A stretch of DNA of 64,000 bases from Adiantum capillus-veneris (Eukaryota; Streptophyta; Polypodiopsida; Polypodiales; Pteridaceae). Both the position numbers and the translations under genes were made by a program. Below are positions 13,487 to 23,372 of this stretch, one piece after another. Positions within the stretch are counted from its first letter, which is position 1. The number at the start of each line of letters is the position of its first letter. The stretch is from contig CM043946.1 of the NCBI GenBank assembly GCA_014529385.2, positions 19,547,077 through 19,611,076 on the forward strand, written 5' to 3'. The notes beneath the pieces are model-generated. The model ran no database searches and had not been told where the DNA came from. It saw only the letters and a program-made list of their open reading frames with translations.

Positions 13487-14729
13487 ATGAGTAGATTACG
13501 TATCAAAACGATCATGAAAGAGGCAAAAAACTATGTACTGATTGAGGACACTCTTTACAAGAGGGGAAAAGACAATCAATTGAGAATGTGCACGACTGAA
13601 GAGGAATACATTCCTATTTTAGAGCAAGCACATGGCGGACAAGCTAGTGGATATTTTTCAGCTGACAAAATGGCCAAAGCAATTCTTATTGCAGCCATAT
13701 GGTGGCCTACGCTATTCATGGATGCTGAAGAGTTTGTGAAACGATGTGACGATTTCCAGAAAACAAAAATTCCTAGAGCACGAGATGATATGCCCTTAAA
13801 GCCAATGATGGGGGCAAGAGAGTTTGCGAAATGGGGAATAGATTTGGTAGAACCAATAGCGTCTCCAGGATATAAAACGCACGCTCAATACATTATTGTG
13901 GCAACATATTATCTAACAAAATGGGTGGAAGCTAAAGAAACAACAAAAAATGATGCAAAAACGACAGCACAGTTTTTATATGAGAACATTTTCACCATAT
14001 ATGGCTTACCAATTGAGCTAGTGAGCGATAGAGGAACTCACTTCATCAATGAGGTGATTGAATTCCTATTGGATGAATTCATGATAATTCACAGGAAGTC
14101 CGCTCCCTATCACCCACAAGCGAATGACCAAGCAGAAAGTACGAATAAGATTTTGGTGACAATTCTCACCAAAATTGTCGGCGAATCAAGAGTTGACGGG
14201 GTCAAAAGCTGCATTCAGCTTTATGGGCGTATAGAGTTTCTTACAAAACGTCAATCGGAACGACTCCGTTCAACATGGTTAATGGAATTCAAGCACTTGA
14301 ATTCCTTATCCCCACGCTCCGAGTCACTAAACAATTAGAATGGACGAGTCATGAATTATCCAATCAGGTAGATGTCCTGGAAAAACTGGATGAAACTAGA
14401 TTGAGAGCCGTTGCATCAATCTACGTGCAAAAACAAAACATGAAATCATTCTTTGATCAACATGTTATCAGCAAGGAATTTTCTACTGGGGATTACGTTT
14501 TAATGTATACCCTGAAACAACATTCCCGGAAACTCAAAAAGCGAGGCAATGGACCCTATGTGATTCATGACATATCATCTAGCGGTGCCATTAAACTTGC
14601 GGCATTAGAGAGAGAGGAAATGCCTAAGTGGATTAATGATTACAGGCTAAAGAAATACAACCTACCACTAACCTCAGAGATGCTTGCCAAAATACACGCT
14701 GCAAAGGAGCGCAAGAACAAAGTCAAGGA
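13487..14729 (+). pseudogene. integrase of the giant gypsy
   Basis: The second H2C2 module begins LYKRGKDNQLRMC, continues with AHGGQASGYF and IWWPTLFMDAEEF, and ends VKRCDDF. The second His and last Cys positions are Tyr and Phe, so zinc binding is probably lost. The catalytic triad is Asp 13841 (GIDLV), Asp 14027 (SDRGTHF) and Glu 14135 (QAESTN), with 35 residues between the last two: the DD35E pattern. A frame change near 14195 leads into the C-terminal part (14275-14729), which has a GNGPYVI motif of the GPY/F type. There is no chromodomain. The frame is cut at 14729 by the copia insertion and resumes in phase at 19947. Role: insertion of cDNA into the chromosome. Confidence 0.9.
14725..14729. 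repeat. target-site duplication of the copia element (left)
   Basis: AAGGA, identical to 19947-19951 on the other side of the element. Confidence 0.95.
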
Positions 14730-15051
14730 TGTTGAGATGTCGAGCTCTACACCTTGAGCTGGCATCCACTACGGGTCTTGGCCTCTTACTGCATTTACTC
14801 ACTGGCGCGTTAGGTGACCGACACGGAGGATCTCTGCCAGTGATTCTACAGCTGGACTACACTTATAGTGCCAGCCTAGTACGCTTCTAGCGAGTTCACA
14901 CTTAGTGACCGCATGTACATATGTGCTATTTTTCAGCTTTAGCACTTAGTCATTTTGTACTCTCTTTTTTGTGAAGAAGAAGAAGAAGCTTTCCATCTCT
15001 GTGTGCTGTGTGCTTGCCTTGTGTAGCTCTCTTGCATCCTCATTCTTTACA
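14730..15051 (+). repeat. 5' LTR of the copia element
   Basis: 322 bp, TGTTGAGATG...TCTTTACA. It differs from the 3' LTR by one substitution. A short GAA microsatellite is near the 3' end (14974-14988). Confidence 0.95.
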
Positions 15052-15069
15052 TGGTATCAGAGCCTGGTG
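15052..15069 (+). other. primer-binding site, initiator tRNA-Met type
   Basis: TGGTATCAGAGCCTGGTG directly follows the LTR. TGGTATCAGAGC is the classic plant copia primer site complementary to initiator tRNA-Met. Confidence 0.95.
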
Positions 15070-15303
15070 CAGGCAAGAGAGGCTAAGAGAGCAAGAGCAT
15101 CACAATCCCTTTGTTCGCAATCCCTTTCTGAACAGGTCTCCAAAGTGCAGTATACAGAGATTTACTGTACAAGTACAGTGGTTGTGAAACGCTTGATTGT
15201 GGACACTCGTTGAGTGTAGAAAGCGTTACAGGAACCACGATAGCAGGTTCAGCAGATTTGCAGGTTTTTGCAGATTGCAGCTATTTTGTCTTAGTGCTTC
15301 AAG

Positions 15304-15486
15304 ATGTCTGACGGTTTCAGTCAGATTGTTACTAAGAAGCTTGAGAAAAATAACTACCCTGCATGGAAGTTCAGAATAACAAATTTCCTAAAAGGAAAAG
15401 GTTATTGGGACTATGTAGAAGGAGACAATGAAAAGGAACCAGAGGTTCCCGGGCAAATGCTACAGCAGAACAAAGGAAAGCTTTGA
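15304..15486 (+). pseudogene. gag N-terminus of the copia element, cut by a frameshift
   Basis: The start MSDGFSQIVTKKLEKNNY and the following NYPAWKFRI pattern are typical of copia gag. Near 15451 one base is missing in a run of G, so the frame ends at the TGA at 15484-15486. The rest of gag-pol continues in the next frame from about 15453. Confidence 0.85.
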
Positions 15487-18400
15487 GGGACTGGCAACAA
15501 GGCCAGAGCAAAGTGATGTATTGGCTGTCTATGAGCATCACAGATGGCATGATGGGCTATCTACAGGATGCTGAAACCCCCACCATTGCATGGAGAAACT
15601 TAGGCAGAGTGTTCGAGGTGAAAACCAAGGCCAGGAAGCTTCAACTAAAGTCGGAGCTAAATCAGGTTAAGAGGAACAACCTCTCAATCAATGATTATGC
15701 CTTGAAGATCAAGAGTATCATTGAGGCTCTTGGATCTATTAAAGTGTCAGTGGAAGACGATGACATTGTCCGTGCATGCTTGGATGGTCTAGGAGATGAG
15801 TATGTACATTTTAGGTCTTCCATGAATACAAGAGACAACATCCCAGTGTTCCAAGATTTGATTTCTATGCTTATTCTTGAGGAGAAGAACCTTGACACAT
15901 CTTCTTCTCATGGCAGAAATAATTCTGAACAGGCCTTCTATTCTAACTCCAATAGAGGTAGAGGTAGAGGTCGTGGTCAAGGCCCAAGGGGTTGCAGGGG
16001 CCAATTTCTGGAAGGTCAATCAAATCAAAACAATACAGGTGGCAGGGGAAACCAGTCTCAAGGCAGGGGGAGTCAAAGAGGTCATGGTGCAGGATCAAGC
16101 AGGCAGCAAAATACTCCAGATAGTAGAGAATGTTGGACTTGTGGTGAAAGAGGTCACATGTCACGTGACTGTCCAAAGGGAAAAGCAAGTAGAAAGAGAG
16201 AACAGGACAACTATGCATCTACTAGCAGAGATGCAGATGACAACAAAAACGAGCGCATGTTTGTTATGCAGCATGTAATGAATACAATGACTGCAGAGAA
16301 TTCCACCCAAGATGATGTTTGGTATGTGGATTCAGGTGCCTCTAATCACATGACGTCTCGTGGAGAGTGGTTTAGAGATATGCGCAAACCAGATGTGTCA
16401 GGCTATGTGCAGACAGGAGATGATACAGCTCACCCCATTGCTCATGTAGGGGACATACCTCTAAATACGAAGAGTGGGAAATCAAAGTACTTAGCAGATG
16501 TACTTCATGTCCCAAACATTACAAAGAATCTTGTTTCTGTTGGACAAATGGTTGAGCAGGGTTTGCAGGTTCGCTTCAATCCAAATGGCTGTTATGTAGA
16601 AGATTTCCAGAATGGCTGTAAGCTGATCACAGAGGGCAAATGTGTGGGCAGAATGTTTACGCTAAATGTAGACATGCCTGAGGTAAAAGCTGCATTATTT
16701 GCACAGGGCACAGGTGTTGTGGCTGATGTTGACATTTGGCACAAACGCATTGGCCATGTCAATGAGCAGAGATTGCGCAGCATGCAATCAAAACAGATTG
16801 TAAAAGGTTTGCCAAAATTCAAGGTGGATGGTATGCATAAAGTGTGTGCAGCATGCCAGTTTGGAAAACAGTCAAAGGGCTCATTTCCACATGAGCGCAA
16901 TGTATGTAAAAGGCCACTTGAGGTGGTGCACACAGATGTTTGGGGTCCAACCGATATTGCAAGTATACATGGTTGCAGGTATTATGTCTCTTTCATTGAT
17001 GACCATACAAGGAAAGTATGGGTCTACTTCATGCGTAACAAAAGTGAAGTGTTTGGTCACTTTCAAGACTTCAAAGTCATGATTGAGAAGGAGACAGATA
17101 TGCAAATCAAGACATTGAGGTCAGATGGAGGGGGAGAGTACTTCTCCAATGATTTTTCAGATTTTCTACGAATGCATGGTATACACAGGCAGTTTACATG
17201 CAGATATACTCCACAGCAGAATGGGGTCGCAGAAAGGAAAAACAGGCACATTGCAGAGGTTGCACGTGCATTGATGAATGAGAAGAACATGCCTCATCAT
17301 TTCTGGGCTGAAGCTGTAAATACAGCTGTGTACATTATGAAGAGGACACCTACAGCTGCGGTGCATGATGTAACACCTGAGGAAAAGTTTACAGGTACAA
17401 AGCCTGATTTGGCACACTTGAAAGTGTTTGGTTGCATAGCTTACGTGCATGTACCAGATGAGTTGCGTAGGAAATTGGATCCTAAAGCAGAGAAATGTAT
17501 TCTTGTGGGATATTCCCTTGAACAAAAGGGGTACAGGTGCTACAATCCTACTACACGAGAATTACGAGTGAGCAGAGATGTAGTCTTTGATGAGATGAGC
17601 AGCTGGTACAGTAATGCACATGGCACTATTGGGGCTGATGTAAAAGATGATGTGGTTGTACAAAATGTGAGGCCACAGTCACAGGTTTTGAGTGGACCAC
17701 AAGAGTCCTCTTCTCGTGGCTCTGTTGAGAAACCATGGAATGGTAGACTACGTACGCAGGTTACTCCACCAACAGGTACAGGGAATGTATCACGAAAAGG
17801 AAAGGAAAAGGTTGATGAACCTCCATTTATGGTTGATATATCATCATGTTTTTCACATGTAGACATGGATTCAGATGGTTCTGAACAAAGTCTTGATGAG
17901 GAATTTGGAATTCCGGCTGTCAGGACACCTGGTGTAAGGAAAGTACAAGAAGATGCTAGAGGGCAAAGGAGTGACCAAGGACCGCGCAGATCTAATAGAG
18001 TCAGAAATCCAGTTCAGAAATTGACTTATGATGGGTATCTAGCGCATCACCAAGCCTACATGGCTAAGGTGATACAGGATGTGGAGCCCACATGTTTTGA
18101 GGATGCAGTTGGAAATGTGCATTGGGATGATGCAATGAATGAAGAGATGGCTGCATTGGAAGCAAATGAAACATGGGAGTTGGTGCCATTGCCAAGTGGC
18201 AAGAAAGCTATTGGCTGTAAATTGGTGTATAAAACCAAGCATAAGGCTGATGGTAACATTGAGCGTCACAAGGCAAGGCTGGTCGCAAAGGGTTATGCAC
18301 AGACGTATGGCATAGACTATGAGGAGACCTTTGCTCCAGTGGCAAAGATGACAATTGTGAGAGCTGTCATAGCAGTGGCTGCATCTAGAGGATGGATTAT

Positions 18401-18509
18401 GCATCAAATGGATGTAAAGAATGCCTTCTTGAATGGTGAGTTGCAAGAGGAAGTGTATATGGATCAGCCACCTGGTTATGTCGATCCAGGTTACCCAGAT
18501 TATGTATGA
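15453..18509 (+). pseudogene. copia gag-pol: capsid, zinc knuckle, protease, integrase, start of RT
   Basis: Gag (UBN2-like) continues to about 15900. A Gly/Arg/Gln-rich stretch and a CX2CX4HX4C knuckle ([14 protein letters not shown], about 16132) follow. The protease active site Asp-Ser-Gly is at 16329-16337 (VDSGASNHM). Pre-integrase [12 protein letters not shown] comes next, then the integrase core with [16 protein letters not shown] and [11 protein letters not shown] supplying D, D and E. RT begins with [20 protein letters not shown] and contains [13 protein letters not shown]. An in-frame TGA at 18507-18509 interrupts RT just before KLLKALYGLKQ, at a position normally Cys. In an intact copy this would be one polyprotein. 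Confidence 0.95.
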
Positions 18510-19652
18510 AAACTTCTCAAAGCTTTGTATGGTTTGAAGCAAGGATCTAGAGCATGGTATGACAGGATTGCCAAGTATCTTGTCAGTATTGGTTTTAGGA
18601 GAGCTCATGCTGATCATTCACTCTATGTACGTGAGAGTGATGTGGGGATTGTGGTCATTACCATATATGTAGATGACCTTATTATTGTTGGTGACAATGC
18701 TATGGAGATTGACCATGTGAAGGGTCTTCTCAAACAGGAGTTTGAAATGAAAGATTTGGGCGAGTTGCGCTACTTTCTTGGCATTGAGGTGATCAGGACT
18801 CCAGAGGGTGTATGGCTGTCACAGAGACAATATGCTTTGGACATGTTGTCAAAGTATGGTATGGCTGATTGTAAGCCGATTTCCATTCCCTTGGATGTGA
18901 ATGCAAAGCTGAGTGCAGAGAAGGGTGATGTTGTTGAGGATGTCAATATGTACAGGAAGATGGTGGGTAGTCTAATCTACTTGACTATCACAAGGCCAGA
19001 CTTGAGCTACACAGTAGGCTTGGAGAGTCAGTTCATGCAGCTTCCGAGGAAGCCACATTTGGATGGAGTACGACACACACTTAGGTATGTGCAAGGGACT
19101 CTTGACTACGCATTGTTCTATGCAGCACATGCACCATTAGCATTGTATGGGTATACAGATGCAGATTGGGCAGGTAGCATTGTTGATAGGAGATCTACGA
19201 GTGGCTTCATGTTCTCTTTTGGGAGTGCTGCTGTTACTTGGAGCAGCAAAAAGCAGCCTACGGTTGCTTTATCGAGCACAGAGGCCGAGTACAGAGGTGC
19301 AGCAGTTGCGGCGTGAGAGGTAGCTTGGCTACGCACATTACTTGAGCACTTGGGAGTGCAGGTGGACCAGCAGATTGTCATTCATTGTGACAACCTCAGC
19401 AGCATGCAGTTGGCTAGGAACCCAGTGTTCCATGCTAGGACCAAACACATAGAGGTCCATTACCACTACGTTCGAGAGCGAGTGTTGGCAAGCGACATCG
19501 ACTTGGTCTACGTCAACACAGAGGAGCAGATAGCGGATATCTTTACCAAGGCCCTCGGAGCTGAGAAGCTTCGACGTTTCCGGACTATGCTTGGACTCTG
19601 CGACATGCAGAGCTCGAGGGGGAGTGTTGAGATGTCGAGCTCTACACCTTGA
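18510..19652 (+). pseudogene. copia gag-pol: rest of RT and RNase H
   Basis: The same frame continues after the TGA. The RT catalytic YVDD box is at 18666-18677, followed by the FLGIEV region and the RNase H domain with YTDADWAGS and ALSSTEAEY. A second in-frame TGA at 19314-19316 follows the AAVAA segment, again at a position commonly Cys. RNase H continues (HCDNLSSMQLARN, HTKHIEVHYH-like) to a stop inside the 3' LTR at 19650-19652. The two stops and the upstream frameshift make this copy non-functional unless complemented. Confidence 0.93.
19612..19624 (+). other. polypurine tract of the copia element
   Basis: The purine-rich GAGGGGGAG run directly before the 3' LTR serves as primer for plus-strand synthesis in this family. 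Confidence 0.85.
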
Positions 19653-19946
19653 GCTGGCATCCACTACGGGTCTTGGCCGCTTACTGCATTTACTCACTGG
19701 CGCGTTAGGTGACCGACACGGAGGATCTCTGCCAGTGATTCTACAGCTGGACTACACTTATAGTGCCAGCCTAGTACGCTTCTAGCGAGTTCACACTTAG
19801 TGACCGCATGTACATATGTGCTATTTTTCAGCTTTAGCACTTAGTCATTTTGTACTCTCTTTTTTGTGAAGAAGAAGAAGAAGCTTTCCATCTCTGTGTG
19901 CTGTGTGCTTGCCTTGTGTAGCTCTCTTGCATCCTCATTCTTTACA
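19625..19946 (+). repeat. 3' LTR of the copia element
   Basis: 322 bp, one substitution from the 5' copy; followed by AAGGA. Confidence 0.95.
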
Positions 19947-21140
19947 AAGGAGGCAAAAGATCAAGCGTAGGAGGAGGCCAAAGTCAGACTTTTAAAACAA
20001 AAACAAACCTTACAAAAACAAAGACTTCCTCAACCAGCAGATACGGCTCAAATTCCTTTTTCTATAATTCAAACTGATGAGCAATGGGAAACAGGAATCG
20101 ATGTTCACATCAATGTCAGACTCCCGCATGGCAGATATCAACGAGCATTAATTGACACAGGAGAAAGAGTCAATGCGATCAACTTCTCCACTTACAGGAT
20201 GCTTACAGATGAACCCCTCGTGCAATCCACACGTGATCTGCAAGCAGCAAACGGTGCAATAATGCCAACATTGGGGATAGTAAACTTACCAATCAATCTT
20301 GATGGAAATAGTTGTCCTCATCAAATTTTCGTAATGAAAGATAGAGAAATCAGAGAATCCATATGCTTGGAAGTTCCATGGATGAGAACGTACAATGCAG
20401 TCACTGAATGGTCAGAACATGCGTTAAGGTACACACACGACTCTAACGTGTACATGACTCCATTCGCCAAAACAGATCACTCGTGGACGAGTATCCCCAT
20501 CGACAAAAAGCAACTGGCTAATCAGCCAAAAACACCACAAAAGGTTATTCGAAAATTATGGATAAAGAAAATATTATTGACCAACAAACCGAGCAAGATA
20601 TGGCTACCTAAGGACAAACTCCAAATGGCAGCAACATCATCTCAAAGACCTTTAGAAGTTATTCCGGAGTGGAAATGGCAACCAAAACTGGAGAAAACTA
20701 AGGATTCGGCGACAGAGCTCCAAAGGAAACCCAAAACTCAAAACAAGAAGCCTAAACCTCCAAAATGGCACTGGAAACCTGTGAAAACTAAAGTAGAATC
20801 TATAAAGATGCAACAAATCGCATACAAATGGGTTCCAAAAATAGTTTCCATCACAACACCCACAATCAAGGAAAGAGCAATTCGACTGCAAGCTCTTTTG
20901 TTCCATAAACAGCTACCCTCGCCATCAAAAGCCACTAAAAACTACATTCAGTCCCCGCATCTTGCACAACACCTTGTTACCCAACGCATTGTCTCAAACA
21001 TCAAAATAGGGCCACATTACAAGGCCATGCATAGACACAGATTCCAACACCCATGCACATGCACCCAACCTTCGTCCGGGGCGACTCAGACAAGGAAAAG
21101 GGGAGTAATGGATGAATCTAACAATAGTCAGGGCCATTAA
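19947..21140 (+). pseudogene. second retropepsin-like domain and Trp-rich basic tail, C-terminal to integrase
   Basis: Across the copia insertion the integrase frame continues in phase: a Lys/Gln-rich coiled-coil-like stretch with one TAG (19968-19970), then a retropepsin-like fold. The active-site-like Asp-Thr-Gly is at 20154-20162 (ALIDTGERVNAI), and about 70 residues later CLEVPWMRTYNAVTEW matches the retropepsin C-terminal pattern around Pro-Trp. This is a second protease-like domain in addition to the one at 10166. After it come five Trp-centred repeats (RKLWIKK, SKIWLPK, EWKWQPK, PKWHWKP, YKWVPKI; 20550-20850) in a very basic tail that ends at 21138-21140. Such a tail could bind nucleic acid. 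The domain could also be a dead structural relic, since Ala is replaced by Glu after DTG. Confidence 0.7.
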
Positions 21141-22052
21141 GGGGTCCAACGTGTATATATGTACATAATGTGTGTGTTTTTTCATTATTTAGAGTTCAAT
21201 TTTAAAAAAATTCGATCAAAACCGGCCATTTTTAGTGTTTTTGTATCATTCGACCAGCATAATAATGAGCCGTAATGACAAAATCCGGAGCAGTGGGATG
21301 CTTCTAGAGAAAATATATGCTTAGGGGTGAGTATAATAATTTTGGCTAATTTTTTCCAGCTAATAAGTGTTTTCAATTTATTTTGTTTGATTTTTGTTAA
21401 TAAAAGATCAAAAATTAAAAAATCTCGCTCATAAGTGTCAAAATCAAGTTCTGGAAGCAAACGCCGAAGTATCATGATAAGGTTATCAAGCATAGAAGAT
21501 ATGAAGCTAATCTGAAAATGTCGAATTTCAGCCTTAATAATCATGTCTACATTTCGCCAAAATCGCATCAAATGGTCATATGACGTCGGAATGACAAGCG
21601 GTTCGACCCACAGGTGGTATGCAAATTATATTGGGATCAAAGGTGAGGAAAATCAGCCCTGTGTCATGAAAATCTCGGGAAGATATACGCCAGGTAGGCC
21701 AAATTCTAGCTCATTGTTCATTTTCACATTTTGAGAGAGAAGGAGAGAGCTTTTTGACCTAGAGCGAGCTGCCACGTTTCTACCCCGTACGGACGGTCGG
21801 AGCCATCATTTCACACCAGATTTCACAGGTATGTTCCTTATCAAGTAAAGATCAAGTCTATTACGCATGCAAGCGTGAATCATTGCACAAACGGGCGAAG
21901 GGATCAAATCAAAGTCGGATCGGGTCAAAGAGGTCAAGGGCCCTTAGAGGCATCCAAACAAAACTTTTTTAAGGCACAGAACACATCAGTGTGCTCCCCA
22001 CAAGGTCAGGAACAAAGCCATATGGTCAAATCACAATTTGGTGATGGTACAC

Positions 22053-22074
22053 CGATCGCGATCGATGTACCTCA
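22053..22074 (+). repeat. palindromic motif, 3' spacer copy 1
   Basis: CGATCGCGATCGATGTACCT keeps the full 12-base palindrome and the GTACCTCA tail. Confidence 0.85.
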
Positions 22075-22166
22075 CTGACAGAAATTGGGACAGAACATGC
22101 AAAACACCTCCCCTCAGCCTCGCCTACAATCTGCTGGTGTCAAAATCAATTTTGGCTTCCATGGTA

Positions 22167-22185
22167 CGATCGTGATCGGTGCCCC
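22167..22185 (+). repeat. palindromic motif, 3' spacer copy 2
   Basis: CGATCGTGATCGGTGCCCC has one CpG-type change in the palindrome and a degraded tail. Confidence 0.75.
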
Positions 22186-22900
22186 CAGATGCAGGTTTTG
22201 CAACTTTTGATTTGGCCCAGGCTTGGAACTCAATTAAAAGTACACTCTCTTGAATTTTCAAGGAAAATGCACAAATGTTGCTCATGGAATGGGCCTAATT
22301 TGTCAAACACAACCGAAAAGGAAAAATTTGACCTACAACTACCAAAATCCGATTAAAAATAATGATGGATGGTTTGAAAGGTACACTTGTCCGACTAAGA
22401 GTCAGAACAGTTGTAGAAAACCTCGAATGGATCTCAGAATCTCCTACAAGTACAGATATAGTCATTTCAGTCTCGAATGATCACACAAAGATAGAATTGG
22501 AGCCGAGCCAATGCCAAAGACCAAAAGGTGACTTAGGGATGCTCAAGTATCACATGGATATCCAAGGAATGCCTGAAAAATGCACAAATCTAGAAAACCT
22601 CCTAAGACAGGGTATAAAGTGCCTGATCAAGTCAAAATCAGACAATGGAGTAGACTGATGGTAGTAGAACCTCATGGAAGGAGTGGGAGCTCTAAAACTA
22701 ACTTCAACTAACTCCAGGATCCAACCAAATTTCATCAGGAAAACCCAATATGGTTAGACTTAGTAAAATATGGTCAAACAGTGAAAAATTGCTCTAATTT
22801 GTTCATTTTAAGTCCAAACTTGGAAATAAATCATCAATGGGCTAGGTAGGCATAGGGTTCCATGACCATCTAGTTTTCACCAAAAAAAGGCCCAGAACAC

Positions 22901-22923
22901 CGATCGCAATTGGTGTACCTCAG
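22901..22923 (+). repeat. palindromic motif, 3' spacer copy 3
   Basis: CGATCGCAATTGGTGTACCT is followed by CAG, and CAGATTTTGACC comes downstream as in leader copy 2. Confidence 0.8.
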
Positions 22924-23173
22924 CATCAGATTTTGACCAAAACCTATCAGATCCCTTGTATACATCTTGTTCAAGTCACCAACCAAGTTTCAAGACATTT
23001 GGACATCAAAAACTCATAAAAAGTCAGAGTCTAGTCCAAAACTCCCTTCTAACCCAGAATTGGGACCTATAAACTCAAAAGTGATTCAAATGAAACACAG
23101 AGTGGACCAAAATGACCCTCCAACTATCATCAACCCACTCATGTAATCAAATCTAGTTTTGGCCTCTGTACTA

Positions 23174-23196
23174 CGATCGCGATCGGTGTAACTCAG
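23174..23196 (+). repeat. palindromic motif, 3' spacer copy 4
   Basis: CGATCGCGATCGGTGTAACT has an intact palindrome. It starts 273 bases after spacer copy 3, nearly the same spacing as between leader copies 1 and 2. Confidence 0.85.
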
Positions 23197-23372
23197 CTCC
23201 AGAATTGGCTCAGATTTTAATCAGTCATAGCTCTAGTCTTCCTAGTCCCACTGGTGAAATATGGACAAGAATGGATGCAATTTGTTCAAGTTATGATCAG
23301 TTTTAACTTTTGAACTATTTTTTACTAAAAGTCTAAATGCGATTGATTGCAAAGGGAAAATCCTGATAGCTT

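Larger units (their letters stand above)
14730..19946 (+). mobile_element. young Ty1/copia retrotransposon nested in the giant gypsy
   Basis: Identical termini, 322-bp LTRs (14730-15051 and 19625-19946), a tRNA-iMet primer site, a polypurine tract and an exact 5-bp duplication define the element. The only LTR difference I see is T versus G at 14785 and 19680 (GGCCTCTTA against GGCCGCTTA), so insertion was recent. Domain order protease, integrase, RT, RNase H is the copia order. Despite its youth, the frame has one frameshift and two TGA stops. Same orientation as its host element. Confidence 0.97.
21141..23372 (+). other. 3' spacer of the giant gypsy element
   Basis: A 2.2 kb non-coding region separates the pol-like frame from the first accessory frame. 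It carries four copies of the palindromic motif (22053, 22167, 22901 and 23174), embedded in wording also seen in the 5' leader. A short frame at 22362-22658 has no recognised domain and is probably chance. A candidate splice acceptor, CTGACACAG, ends at 23390 just before an ATG at 23392. Confidence 0.65.

Noticed and set aside
18507..19316. Reading TGA at Cys positions in the copia pol as recoding or selenocysteine
   Set aside because: A one-base frameshift also breaks the frame, no recoding signal is visible, and simple mutation explains both stops.
22362..22658. 98-codon frame in the 3' spacer
   Set aside because: No domain, and it lies among degenerate repeat modules; likely chance.
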